From contig CM060734.1 in the NCBI GenBank assembly GCA_030704615.1, positions 58,234,042 through 58,298,041 on the forward strand: 64,000 bases of DNA, written 5' to 3'. The notes under the pieces are model-generated. The model saw only the letters and a list, made by a program, of their open reading frames with translations. It was not told where the DNA came from and searched no databases. The translations under genes were made by a program, and so were the position numbers. The DNA comes from Takakia lepidozioides. Taxonomy: Eukaryota > Streptophyta > Takakiopsida > Takakiales > Takakiaceae. Shown here one piece after another: positions 22,430-34,290 of the stretch (position 1 is its first letter; every line of letters begins with the position of its first letter).

Positions 22430-22434
22430 GAGCA
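22430..22434. repeat. Target-site duplication, right copy (GAGCA)
   Basis: This matches the left copy at 21163-21167. Removing the insert and one GAGCA leaves a minus-strand reading frame KDARQVFDN, a normal PPR motif, which supports this being the true target site. Confidence 0.75.
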
Positions 22435-24286
22435 TCCTTTATATGCTCCTGCAATTGGCATACATATTGACAAGGCTATTCTCCAAACTACTGTATGACG
22501 TAACTCCAGCCTTCCTGATGCTGGCATGGACCTCTTTTCCCTTTCCCAGTGCTCCTAGGCTGGCACACATTAACAACAGAAACACATGACCTTGTCAGGC
22601 ATTACCCCTTCCTGTTGCATTTGGTCATAAATTTTCAAAGCCTCCCTACCACACCCATGCTGAGCATATCCAATCAGTACACTCAATGAGACCACATTTC
22701 AATAGGCCCACATTGTCAAACACTTGCCGCGCATCTGTCATGCTCCCACATTTGGCACACACATCAGCAAGGGCAGTCTCCAGCATAATATCTGGCACAC
22801 GCCCAGCTTTGATTATGTCAATATTGATCTCTTTGCTCTTATCCAGGCTCCAAAAGCTGGCACAGGCACTCAGAATGCAAACGAATTGTGACCTTGCCAG
22901 GTCTCACCTCTTCCCATATCATCTGCTCATACATCTCGGCAACCTTGCTACCAAATCCCTGCTGAGCATATCCTCCCATCATGGAGTTCCATGAGATCAC
23001 ATCTCGTTGAGCCATATGGTCAAACACTCCATGTGCATCCTTATGCTACCACATTTTGCACACATATTGCCAAAGGTGTTCTCCAAGCTTACATATAAGG
23101 GGAATTCCAGCTTTGACGAGGCCCAAATGGACCTCATTGCCCTTCTCCAGGGTTCCTGCCTGGCACATGCATTGAGTATGCAAATGAGTGTGATCCTGTT
23201 AGGTGTCACACCTTTCAGATGCATTTCCTCATAGATCTTAAAAGCCTCTCTACGACACCCTTGCTGGGCATACTGCAATCATTGCACTACAAGAGACAAC
23301 ATTTCTTTGAGCCATGTTGTCGAACTTGTGGCATGCATCCTCCATGCTCCAGAATTTGCCATACATATCGGCAAGGCAGTCTCCAGAGTGATATCTGGAG
23401 CAATTCCAGCTTTAATGATGTCAGCATGGACCCGTTTGCCCTTTTGAAGGGCTCCTAGGCTGCCACATGCAACCTTGAGAATTGAAATGAAGTTGACCCT
23501 ATTGGGCATCACGCCTTCGTGCTCATAGATCTTGCAAGCCTCCCTACCACAGCCATTTCTCGTTCAGTAAACTTGTCAAACACTTCAAGCAAGCACCACA
23601 CTTCCACACTTGGCATACATGTTGAGAAGGTTATTGAGTACAAAGATGTTTGGCCTGAATCCACTCTAGTTAATGTGGGCGTGCACCTTCTTTCCCGCTG
23701 CCAGGATTTACAGATTGATGCACTCTTTCAGGAGACAGACATAAGTGTTGGAGTCAGCCGGATGACTTTTTGGTTCAAGACATGCAGCGCCTCTTTCAAC
23801 CGTCCTGCCTTACATAGTGTGCTCACCTCCCGAAAAGAGGCAGAAAAGTTCGTGTTGATTCCCTCTTTTTCAAAGGAAGTGGCGGTGGCAGAGGTGCTAC
23901 CCCTTCCGCCACTCTGATGTCCAACATCACCCTGATTCAACCTTGCCATCCTGTACGACTAAAAAACTCCACATTACCACACGGGATACTCAAAATCTTA
24001 GAAGGAAACAACTGTCATGTATAAGAACTCAAATCTGTAGCAATCTGAGTAAAAACCATCAAGACACTACCTCTTGTGTTGCTCACTTGGAACTCCACTG
24101 TGTACATCGACATTCGCTCCGGCACTAGCTGGCTGTGCTTCACATTGTATGGCAGCTCGGTGCGCTTCCACCCAAGTAGGATTTGGCCCTCCCTCACTAC
24201 AAAAGCCCCGGCTTATAAGCTTCCGCTACTTGAAGGCCAGCAGAAGGTAAGGACGCCGCCATCGCTACGCACGCGCGAAAGCCACA

Positions 24287-24317
24287 GAGACAAGAGTCAA
24301 CTTTTGACTCTTGTCTC
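24287..24317. other. Perfect 14-bp hairpin upstream of the rhomboid gene
   Basis: Arm GAGACAAGAGTCAA (24287-24300) is followed by a 3-base loop and its exact reverse complement (24304-24317). It lies between the PPR pseudogene start (23949) and the rhomboid ATG (24842), in what would have been a shared upstream region. Function is unknown. Confidence 0.8.
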
Positions 24318-24841
24318 TCCTTCATTCATCCATGGGCATCCTGGCGGGATTTCACATTCATTCATTATCCCTTTCCATTCATTACTTCTTATTATATGAC
24401 AGTCTAATAATGAAGTTCACTTAGCGATAAATTTGACCAATAAGCTATTAATAGTGTGGTGTGAGCTGGCAGTGGCGGTAGGCAGCCGGGCGGGCCGGGT
24501 CAGTGAATCTCCGGGCCCCGCCAACCCTGCGCCAAGGAGCAAAGGCAGCGTCTTTCTTTCGTCTTGTGCAGAGCTTATAGCATGCCTCTCCCAAACATCC
24601 TCTCGAGGAACAGACACCGTGGGAACTGGAGCAGTGCCTGTGGATCTGCTGAGTCTGGCTGGCTGTTGCATCAGTTTGCTGAACAATGGTGTTGGGTTTG
24701 TGTCCTCAAGTGCTTCTCTTGAAGCTGCAGTTGTGAACAAACGGAGGTGTCTTGGCAGAGTGTCTTGGCTTTCGGAGTATGAGAGCAGGGGAAAAAGGGT
24801 GAGATTGGAATTGAGTCCAGAGGGATTGAATTGGGGGCAGA

Positions 24842-25840
24842 ATGGAAAAGGATCTGGAGGAGAGCAAGGAATGGAAGGGAGGAAAGAGAAGGGATGGTTT
24901 CTATCCGCTTCAGCCGCCCGCAGTGCCACCAGCAATTCGGAAAGAACACAAGTACATCTCGTGGCTAGTGCCAGGATTCGTGGTGGTTAATATCATCATC
25001 TTCATTGTTGTCATGTTTGAGAACAATTGCCCTAAGCATATCGACGCGAGTCACTCATGTGTGCTTGGATTTCTGGGAAGGTTTTCTTTTCAACCTTTCA
25101 GCGAGAATCCGTTGCTGGGCCCCTCGTCGGCCACTCTTTTGCGAATGGGAGGCTTGGAAACAACTCGGGTTACACAACACGGACAAGGATGGCGACTAAT
25201 GTCTTGTGTGTGGCTGCATGCTGGTGTAGTTCATCTCTTGGTCAACATGTTAGCTCTTGTCTTCATTGGTGTGCGTCTGGAGCGTGAATTTGGAGCTCCT
25301 AAAATCGCAGTAGTGTACCTTCTGGCTGGATTAGGCGGCAGCTTGCTATCCTCATTGTTCATTGTCAATGAGATTGCGGTTGGGGCTTCCGGAGCACTTT
25401 TTGGTCTCCTGGGAGCCACAGTCTCTGAGCTTCTTACCAACTGGACGATCTATGCAAGCAAATGTGCGGCCCTAACGACTCTTGTTCTACTTGTTGTCGT
25501 CAATCTAGGACTGGGATTGTTACCGCATGTTGACAACTTCGCACATATTGGTGGGTTTCTGGCTGGTTTCTTAGCAGGCTTTGTCCTTCTGATGCGCCCT
25601 CAGTACGGGTGGATTAGCCGGCGAGATCTTCCATCGGGGATGAATATCGGGTTGCCGGTGAGTTCGAAGTACAAAGTTTACCAAAAAGTGCTGTTGATAT
25701 TGTCGGTCCTACTTTTGGTTGGTGGGTACACGGGAGCGTTCATAGCTCTTTACAAAGGTGTCGATGCCAACAAGAAATGCAAATGGTGCCACTACTTGAG
25801 CTGCATTCCAACATCAAGGTGGCATTGTGATGGTTACTAA
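24842..25840 (+). CDS. RBL: Rhomboid-like intramembrane serine protease
   Basis: This is a single-exon, 332-residue rhomboid of the plant secretory-pathway type, which cleaves transmembrane substrates within the membrane. The cytosolic N-terminus (1-38) is followed by a first helix (about 41-59). WRLMSCVWLHAGVVHLLVNM (117-136) is the loop and second-helix signature. The catalytic Ser is S183 in GASGALFGLLG, and the catalytic His is H235 in NFAHIGGFLAGF. The oxyanion-side Asn is probably N135. Further helices lie at about 155-175, 205-226, 237-252 and 273-296. The C-terminus KCKWCHYLSCIPTSRWHC is the Cys-rich tail seen in plant rhomboids. The ATG at 24842 fits the usual N-terminal length; the same frame upstream is not needed. 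All key residues are present, so it looks active. The lack of introns is notable, since neighbouring genes are split. Confidence 0.92.
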   Translation: MEKDLEESKEWKGGKRRDGFYPLQPPAVPPAIRKEHKYISWLVPGFVVVNIIIFIVVMFENNCPKHIDASHSCVLGFLGRFSFQPFSENPLLGPSSATLLRMGGLETTRVTQHGQGWRLMSCVWLHAGVVHLLVNMLALVFIGVRLEREFGAPKIAVVYLLAGLGGSLLSSLFIVNEIAVGASGALFGLLGATVSELLTNWTIYASKCAALTTLVLLVVVNLGLGLLPHVDNFAHIGGFLAGFLAGFVLLMRPQYGWISRRDLPSGMNIGLPVSSKYKVYQKVLLILSVLLLVGGYTGAFIALYKGVDANKKCKWCHYLSCIPTSRWHCDGY

Positions 25841-27575
25841 ATGAGCAAGTGACAATAGTGGCCTCTTCGCGGGAGCTTGATGGAGGTGAGCATGCTCAAG
25901 TTCCGCTCTACAACCAGGACCCAGCGTCGAAGTTACTGTAATAATCGAGGAACAATTTCATCTTAAGTATTTGCTGAGTTGTTTGTTGACCCACTCTTGT
26001 TCTTCAGGAAATCAACAAATAGATCCTGTACTTACGCTCACAAATGCAAAGAGACCCAAGCCAATTCTCCAGAGTTGCATTTACTTACTGGATTCTATTT
26101 TGAGAGTTTTTAGATTGTTTGATCTCGGAGAGCTCTCCAACGTGCAACATACAGCAAGTCACCCTTTTGCATAGAGATTTTCCAGTTTGAGTTTCGAACT
26201 CTCTAGCACCGTTTCTTTCAGTAAGTGCAACGACAGGTGGAGTGCCTGGACCACTCTTAAGGGATTGGGTTGGGTTGTGCTCCTTGTAGTAAAGGAGAAG
26301 TCTGTGTTGTGAAGAATTCATCTATCAAGCTACTCTCTCTCAGTTTCTGGTCAGTTAACTTTTTTAGCTATTTGTCATTCATCTTGTGGTGATTTTCTTG
26401 GACATTTTGGAGTGGGGCTGACTTTCGAACCCCTGTTAATTAGAGCTTCAGTTTGTTGTTCCGCATCTTTCTCTGCAAACTGATGCAACTGCAGGCAACT
26501 TCCATGTGCTTTGCATTTGGCAGTTCAAGCTGCTCCATGCACATCTCCAGCTTGCAGAAGTTTGAAGGCCAGTGTGCAATTCACAATTTTTAAACCGTAT
26601 TTCATCAGCTATCTTGAAGTTGATGGTTTGGGTTATGTACTTTTCAGCCCTTATTGCTTCAACAGTGACTGTTCCAGTGTTGTCGGTAATGAAGAGTAAC
26701 GCATGTCTGTACATTTTCCTTCAGGATTCACAGCATGTTGTGGACTCAAGGAAATTTGAAGAACTGGGATTTAGCAGTTTTCAATTGAGATTGGCTGGTA
26801 TTAGCATATGTTCCTCTCTTCATCTCTTTCAAATTCTAATTTACTTAAGTAATAGAAAGACATGATACTAATCAAAGCCAGTACTGCCTGATGTGGGAGA
26901 CAAGTGGTATGCAAAGTGCTACTTCAGGGTGTCCTCTTTACTGTACAGAGAGCATTCTTATAAAGACATCATTTTGAACTGTGAGGCAGTCCATCAGATA
27001 CCCTCTCAATACCTGATCTTAGTTTGGAAGAACGGAAAGCTTTAGGCCTGTCTGCTTCCCCAGGATTGTCCAAGATCCTGTAAGGCAAAATGCCAGTCGT
27101 CAGGAACAAACATACTGCTGGGGGGCTTGTCCTACAAGAGTTCACAGTAGATGGCCTCAAATTGAACGTACCAGTCAGATTCAAACATGCATCAGTATGC
27201 TAGGAAGGTCCACCAGGTTGGAGCTAAAGAAGTCACCTTCATGTACCCATACACGAGGCACTTGGCTTGCAGGGTCCTCGCGGGTGCGACTACAAGAAAA
27301 ATGTCCCAGCATGAAGGCCAGATGATGCCACCAACAAAGCAAAGTTTGTTCTATGTTACAACCATAAGAGACTGATCAAAGAGTCCTGCACGACAGGAAC
27401 AAAGTGCATTAACACACAACAATTAAATACTTTGTATGATTCTGACTACAGGCAAAACACCCTGAGTTTGGTCAGTACCGAGAATGAAAGCAGAAAGAGG
27501 AGAGATTTGTGAAAAAACCAGGTCAAGCAGCATACATACGTAATTTAATACATACTTGGAAATGAAGCGAGGTTC
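25841..27575. other. Convergent intergenic region, no gene seen
   Basis: The plus-strand rhomboid and minus-strand receptor kinase converge here, so it should contain both 3' UTRs. No coding similarity, RNA gene or obvious repeat was recognised. Confidence 0.55.
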
Positions 27576-30500
27576 TCAAGATTGGACAGCTTCGACATCC
27601 CTGAGATACTTGATCACCTGAAGCATGGTGGGACGCCTGACAGGATCTTCTGCTGTACACAGATTGGCAATGTGGAGTACTTTGAGCATCTTGATCTTCC
27701 ATGGTCCATTGGAAACAATAGGATCAAGTGCCTCTGGAGCATCTCCTTCATTTATCATATGGCGCACCCAACCCACCAGATTGCCGCCCTCAATGTCCTT
27801 GAAGTCTGCCCCTGTCGGCTCCTTACCAGTGAGTAGCTCTAGCAGGATCACACCATAGCTGTACACATCCCCTCGAGTAGTTGCTCGCCAACTCTGCCCG
27901 TACTCGGGAGGAATATATCCAAAGGTACCAGCAATGTCGGTGCTCACATGGGTCTCATACGCACTGATCAAGCGGGCGAGACCAAAATCTGCCACTCTGG
28001 GTTCAAAGTCGGCATCCAAGAGGATGTTGCTCGCTTTCATGTCCCGGTGAATGATGTGGGGAAAGAAACCATGGTGAAGGAAAGCAAGCCCTTGAGCAGA
28101 GCCCATAGCAATTTTAAAGCGCTTGCTCCAGTCCAGAACCTCAACGGCATCGGCCCGGTTGCATAGCCATAAATCAAGGCTGCCATTGACCATGTACTCA
28201 TACACTAGCAGCTTTTCCTCCCCAAACGAGCAATATCCCAGCAAAGGCACTAAATTTGGGTGCTTCACCTTTCCCAGGGTCTCCATCTCTGCAAGGAACT
28301 CTCGATTGCCCTGTGTTCGGGCCTGCCCAAGCTTCTTGATAGCCACTGTTCTTCCATCCGGGAGCACAGCCTTGTAGACTGTGCCAAATCCTCCATCTCC
28401 AATAATGTTGGTTTTGCAGAAGTTGTTGGTAGCTTGCAAGATATCTGCAAGAGTTAACCGCAGCAATGGCCTCTCGAACATTGCCACATTGATGCTCAAT
28501 GGTTCTTTCTCCATCTTTGCACTCAGGCACGACCCAGGCTCCAGCACCATGTTGAGCCTCATCTTTTCAGCATCCCTTGAGATTGCATCTTTCCTCAACA
28601 TCTGCCATCGCAGTACCACAAATACTACGCTGAGAAAAGCAATTGTGCTGCCAATTGTAATACCCAAGATCGCCCCAGTGCTCACGGGTGGGTACGACTG
28701 CGAAGTGCCCTCCTGGCGACAGGCAGTTTGCAAGCTGCTGCCACATAGACTTGGATTGGCAAGGAACGACGAAACATTGAATTTCTTGCAAAAGCCATCG
28801 TTAGGTATCCTCCCTTCTATTGCATTGTAGGAGACATTCAGAAATGTGAGATCCATCAAGTTGCAGAGACCCTGAGGAAAAGTTCCAGTGAGGCGATTTT
28901 CTGAAAGATCCAGATATATGAGCTGGGCAAGGTCACCCAGGTCACCAGGGACAGCACCTGTGAATTGATTGCTGTGCAAGTCCAGGTAAGACAGACCTGA
29001 CAAGTTGCCAATCGTGTTTGGAATGGCACCAGAGAGATTGTTTTGACTCAAATGGAGTGTCTGCATTTGAAGCCAAATTGTGCTTTCAGACAAAAGTGCA
29101 GTTATGCTTCCCTCCAGCTGGTTGTTCTGCAAGTTCAAGCTCACAACTGACACGAGATTCGCAAAAGAGGCAGGAATCGCACCACTGAGATGGTTGCAAC
29201 TAACATCCAAGTGAGACAGGCCCGTCAGGTTACCAATACTATCAGGAATAGAGCCTGAAAGCTGGTTGCCGGTGAGATTGAGCTGTGCCAAGCTAGCAAT
29301 GTTGCCCAACTCTGGGGGAATCTCACCTGTGAAGTTGTTGAAGGCCAGGTTGAGCCCCTGTAACTTGTGGGACTCCCCAAGCTGGGCAGGAATCGCCCCA
29401 GCAAGGGAATTGCAGGATAAGTCGAGTACGGTCAAATTTGTGAGCCTGGTGAGCTCTGGGGGAATAATACCTGTCAGCTGATTGCCAGCCAACAGCAGCT
29501 CCACAAGCACAGAACAGTCGCCCATTTCAGGTGGAATTTCACCAAAAAGGTTATTCCAGGAAAGATCCAGTGTCCCATGATGTTGCACAAAACTTGATTC
29601 CGGCATAGCAATTACTTGAAAATCCGCACAAATCTCACTGGGAATTCGCCCTGTGAGACGGTTGTGCGAGAGCACTAGGCAGTCCAAATTGATGAGCTCC
29701 CCTATCTGGTGCGGTATTGGTCCTGTGAGCATGTTGTTCCCCAGATTGAGGTTGGTAAGGAGGACACAGTTGCACAATTCCACAGGTATAACCCCATTCA
29801 AGCTGTTGCCTTGCACAGAGAACACTGTCAAATTCAAAAGCTTCCCTACTTCTGCGGGGATGGGTCCCTCCATCTTGTTGTTGTCTAGCACTAAGTGCTG
29901 TAGGGTGGAGAGGTTCCCCACAGAAGGGGACAGATTTCCAGTCAGATAATTGGCATCCAACTGGATCTCCAGTAAGGTCTTCGAGCTCCAAAGAGAATCT
30001 GGCAGACTGCCAGAAAAGTTGTTCCCACCCATCGATATAATCAAGAGCCCTGGAAGCTCAGACAGGTAGGAAGGGATGGGGCCTGACAGCTGGTTGGACG
30101 TCACATCAATCTGCGTCAAATTTGTGCACCGTTGAAAGGCATCAGAGATGTTCCCTGTGAGTTTGTTTTTGTTGAGTGTCAAAGTATCCAAAGAGCTGGC
30201 ATTGCAGAGCTCTGGCGGAATTGTTCCTGATAGCATGTTGTTGTCGAGAGCAAGGTCTTTCAGCTGGGGGCAATTACCAAGCTCCCGAGGTATGTTGCCA
30301 GTGAACTGATTGCTAGAAAGGAGTAGACTAGATATGCTCCGCCAGCTGCCAAACCAAGACGGAACCGAACCTGATAGCATATTGCCCTCCACTGAGAAAG
30401 AAATGACGTTCACAAGAGCAGCCAGCTCGTCTGGAATCCCACCACTCAGGGAATTGAATGCAAGATCAAGTACCTGGTTTCGGACACAGCTATATTATCA

Positions 30501-32126
30501 GTCCAGGGACAATGTCATAAGTCAGCTTGCTCTCACTTGAGGATTCTCTTCAGATCACATGCTCAGGACTTAGATTGCAAAGACTTGGCTACTGTCTCAC
30601 CTAGACATCTCTCTCTCAGGCTCCCATGTCACTTTCACCACCAATGTAAATGCCTCAATGGCATGCATGTGACAGGTAGTTGAAAGAAGCCGAACTTAAG
30701 TATGCCAAACCAAACAAGGAGTTTGTTCACAGATAAACTCGAAGAAGGTTCCCACATTATCTGCATGAACTCTAATATCATCAACAATATCTGACGGTTT
30801 TCAATCCTTTTTAATTTCAATCATGTACAAATAGCTTAGTGTCATTCTATCCATGAAGGATGGTAATGGACTCAACACTGACATGCACAATGTCACAATC
30901 CCATGCTAAAGCAAACAACTTTTGAAGGGATATTCATGTCATGTCCAGAAAGGGTTCGTTGTTTAATAAGAAAAACTCACCTGAAGGCTGCTGCAGTTCC
31001 CAAGAGAAGGAGGGATGGAGCTATTGACTTGCATGCCTGGCAGATTCAGAGTTGTCAAGTTTGTCATATGCTCAAATGCATCTGGTATTGGGCCCGTGAA
31101 AGAGTTGCTGCTGAGATCAAGATTCTGCAAGCTGCTGCATCTGGATAGCTCTGGAGGAATGATGCCTGTCAGATGGCTATTTGCAAGATACAGTTTTTGC
31201 AGATTGACTAGATTTCCCACCTCCTTAGGAAGGCTCCCTCTCAATGGATTGTCCCCAAGATCCAGCTCCTTCAATGATGTCATGCCCCAGACTACCTGGG
31301 GTATGCCACCTGAAAGAGAGTTGTTGCTGAAATCCAGGTACTCCAAGCTGGACAGATTTGGAAGCAGAGGGATAAGGCCCGAGAGGAAGTTTCCACTCAA
31401 GTCAATGTGTTGGAGCTTCGTCATCGCCACAAACTGTGGTATATCCTGAGAAAGAGAGTTGCTGCTCAGATCAAGGTACTGCATGTTCACCAGACCTCCC
31501 AGCTGCAGAGGGACTACACCAGATAGAGAGTTTGTATTAAGATCAAGCTTTGATAGAGTGACAAGACTTCCAATCTGAGGAGGGATTGATCCTGAGAAAG
31601 AGTTGCTACCCAATATCAATGTCTGCAAGTTGACAAGCTGACCCAGCTCAGCAGGAAGGCTGCCGGAAAGGACATTGTAGCTCAAATCCAGATATTGCAG
31701 TTTAGGAAGGCTGAAAAGCGGTAGAGGTACAGAGCCTGACAAGAGATAGTTGGAGTTCAGATCAAGATATTGCAAGTTTAAAAGATTTCCAAGCTGGGCA
31801 GGGATGTTTCCGGACAAAGAGTTGCCACTGAGATCCAGATGTTGCAACGATCTCAAACTTCCAAGCTCAGGAGCTATGGTGCCTGAGATGCCCACTTGAC
31901 TGAGGGAGAGCTGAGTCACTTGATTAAGCACATTGCATGTGACGCCTGTCCAGTTGCAGGGCGAAGCAGCACCCTCCGACCAATCGGGAATTGGGTCTCC
32001 CTGGCTTAGCCCTTTAAGAGTTCTCTTGAAAGCCAAGAGGCCAGATATATCTGAAATCTGGCCATGCACACACCAAAACTCTCCACACAGTATCAATAGT
32101 ACCAGAACCAGCACCGGAGGACCCAT
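27576..32126 (-). CDS. EMS1: LRR receptor-like kinase, EMS1/EXS type
   Basis: There are two exons: 30981-32126 and 27576-30473. The 507-bp intron (GT at 30980, CAG at 30476-30474) joins SSLQ to VLDLAFNSLSGGIP in frame, giving about 1347 residues. A signal peptide (MGPPVLVLVLLILCGEFW) and an N-terminal LRR cap with CNWTGVTC precede roughly 30 plant-type LRRs. A transmembrane segment (ILGITIGSTIAFLSVVFVVL) is followed by a Ser/Thr kinase. It shows GDGGFGTVYKA, VAIKKL, HRDMKASNILLD, VADFGLARL and GTFGYIPPEYGQ, so all catalytic residues are present and it is an RD kinase. The kinase is strikingly close to Arabidopsis EMS1/EXS (TQGNREFLAEMETLGKVKHP), the receptor for TPD1-type peptides that sets tapetal fate in anthers. 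Angiosperm EMS1 is about 1190 residues; this protein has extra LRRs. In a seed-free plant the role would be a sporangial or other one, which is inference. Confidence 0.93.
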
Positions 32127-33180
32127 GGCTGGACAGAACGCTCACAGTTGCTTCTTCAGGGCGGCTGTCATCATGAATATTCCTGAGTCAAAGCTGCGAT
32201 GACTCCTTTGTAGGGGGTTGACTGCTTCCATATATGTCCTCAATGCAAGATTGCAGCATCCATTTGGAAGCCATATGCGGAAGTAATTCCAGTAATCGTC
32301 GAAGTCTCGTCTGATTCTGAGTGACAGTCAACAGAATAAGAACTCCATGCCGGCAGACTCATGACTGCGACTTTAGAATTCTGCACACATCGGCCGATCC
32401 AACCAAAAAAAAGTTCGCACTCAGCTCACCACACATCTAGATCTCACTGTACCTTACCCATATACATAAGTTTTTGTCTAACATATCGCTTTTAGATATA
32501 GCGCTAAATCCTAGTCTCAGCTCGGGCACCTTACGTGAATGTCCTCAATGAAAGAAACCCAGTGACAATCAACAGAAGTGGCGAAGACCCGGCAGCAGAG
32601 AAAAAATAGTAAAAGAAAGTCCAAGGAATTATTTTCGGAGGTTGGTAGTTCTTTGCGATGATAGCGATGGCCCGGGTTAGGAAACTTGGCCCAAGGATTT
32701 ACGTTCCGGCGCAGGAAGAGGTATCGTGACTATCGTGCACGTGAGGATAGCGGTCTGAGGAAGTCAGGTACTCGTTGAAAACAGACCGCCGACACCACCG
32801 CCTGTGTCTTCTTGCACAAGCAGATCTCCAAACGTGCTTCTTTAAACTGGACAGTGACGAGTGGAAGTGCGCCAAATTGAGGTAAAGGCTGGTCCATTGC
32901 ATCATAGACTAGTGAAGAGAGGGTTTAAATTAGTACCAGCTCTGGACATTCAAGCTTTGGACCTTGACATATCACTATACGCTTTACACCCCCCCACACA
33001 CACTTCGTCTGACTGGATTCTGGGCTTACATTTGGGTACCTACCTGTTAAAGCCCCCCACCTCTTTTCCATTGGGCATACCGGAAGGTATGACCTGCAGT
33101 CAGTGCCTTGACATCACTATCCAGTGCCGTGAAAGGAAACAAAGTGCTGCCGCGCATGTTCTGGAGCAATAAGGCCAGAA
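32127..33180. other. Upstream region of the EMS1-like gene, no gene seen
   Basis: This should include the 5' UTR and promoter of the minus-strand receptor kinase. No coding similarity was found in it. Confidence 0.5.
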
Positions 33181-33920
33181 CTAGACCGACTGCGTGAATG
33201 TGCTACTATTACTCTCACAAAGGTGGCGGACGCTACCATCACAACACTGTTCCGTTACCCAACAATGTTCCCTACTCTTAGCCTCGAGTCCCTCAGCTAC
33301 AGCAAGTACACTTATAACTACATTGCTCGCGACTTCGATCTGCAAGCGTGATGATCCTCCATCCCGACATGCATGAGCACTGCCAACTCTTGATTTCAAG
33401 CTCTGAAATTCTCTACAAAAGATGGATCCCCAACTGGCATGGAGCAGCAGGTGAATGTAAAGCGGTCACTCACCTCAGCAAGTTCGCCTCCACGGTCAAT
33501 CTCCTCCCACCTTCTCAACAGCAGCGTTGTCGAAGCAGCATATTTCCCAGTCGTGAACCACACAAGGACACTGATGGATAGAGGTACTTGAGATCACTCC
33601 AGCTCCTCATAACCGAAGCTTCCTGCACCAGGACCCACAGCTACGAGCCCTCCCTTCACCTCCTGCTCATCAAAAAGCAAGCTCTGGCTATGGCAGACGG
33701 CCATCAAGCACAGCGTATCTCTTGCCTGCAAACAAAACCCCTCCAAAGACTCTGAGAGAGCTCCAGCCACCATAGCCGCTGCAGCTGGCCTTGAATTCCA
33801 CACGCTCGAAAACCATATGGATGAGAAAATTACCCCTGATGGATGACTATCTGTCCTCATCCGCCACCTTTCCACGATCATCCAGTACCTTCCCACAATT
33901 ATAGTGCAACTCGTCATATG
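33181..33920 (-). other. Possible exons of an unrecognised gene
   Basis: Two minus-strand frames read like protein: 33181-33399 (IEVASNVVISVLAVAEGLEA) and 33594-33917 (ARDTLCLMAVCHSQSLLFDE). They could be exons of one gene separated by an intron, since splice-like AG and GT occur between them. I recognise no family, and neither piece is long. They may also be chance ORFs in GC-balanced sequence. Confidence 0.25.
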
Positions 33921-34079
33921 TGCCTACGTAGATATATATGTACAGACTCCAGTCTGGAATACATGTATTATTTCGTGTAAATACTCGTATTTAAAAATAT
34001 TAATGGTTTTTTCTTTGTATTCTCTGAGTCCTCGCATTAACTTCTGCATAACTTGGAAAATTCAGGTTATACACATACA

Positions 34080-34290
34080 TATAGTTAGAAACTATATATA
34101 TATTATTATTATTATTTAATATTTAAATACACCTGCTATTTGTACTATTCGGTTGAACATGTCTGACCGCGAATCTGCTGCAGAGATTTGCCCCCAACTT
34201 TTTGCGCAGTCGAGAGGATGAAGATGAACAATGATGAGGATGAATAATGATGAGGATAAACAGCGAAGAGGATGAATAATGATGAGGATG
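34080..34290. repeat. Simple-sequence cluster: AT-rich run and GATGAGGAT repeats
   Basis: A TATATATTATTATTATT run near 34095-34118 is followed at 34216-34291 by irregular repeats of gatgaggatgaataat. No gene features were seen around it. Confidence 0.75.

Larger units (their letters stand above)
19276..23949 (-). pseudogene. DYW-class PPR protein, interrupted and frameshifted
   Basis: This is the remains of a plant PLS-class pentatricopeptide protein, a family that edits organellar RNA (C-to-U). An N-terminal start is plausible at 23949 (MARLNQGDVG). PPR motifs follow downward: FDHMAQRDVISWNSMMGGYA (about 23020), ALADVCAKCGSMTDARQVFD (about 22740), LVNMYANCRSIKDA (about 22460), and RQVFDN continuing at 21160. 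An E+ type remnant is near 20140-20260. The DYW domain is at 19614-19276, starting HPEIEEFHAQLHRLSEP and ending exactly at CSCGDYW. The His/Cys deaminase signature is partly out of frame. Many frameshifts, the 1262-bp insertion at 21168-22429 and the tandem repeat at 20371-20822 show that it is dead. Confidence 0.85.

Noticed and set aside
24433-24990. 185-codon plus-strand frame overlapping the rhomboid start
   Set aside because: It is out of frame with the rhomboid, has no family resemblance and overlaps the conserved rhomboid N-terminus.
27582-31449. Many plus-strand open frames across the EMS1-like gene
   Set aside because: They are antisense shadows of the leucine-rich repeats and kinase domain.
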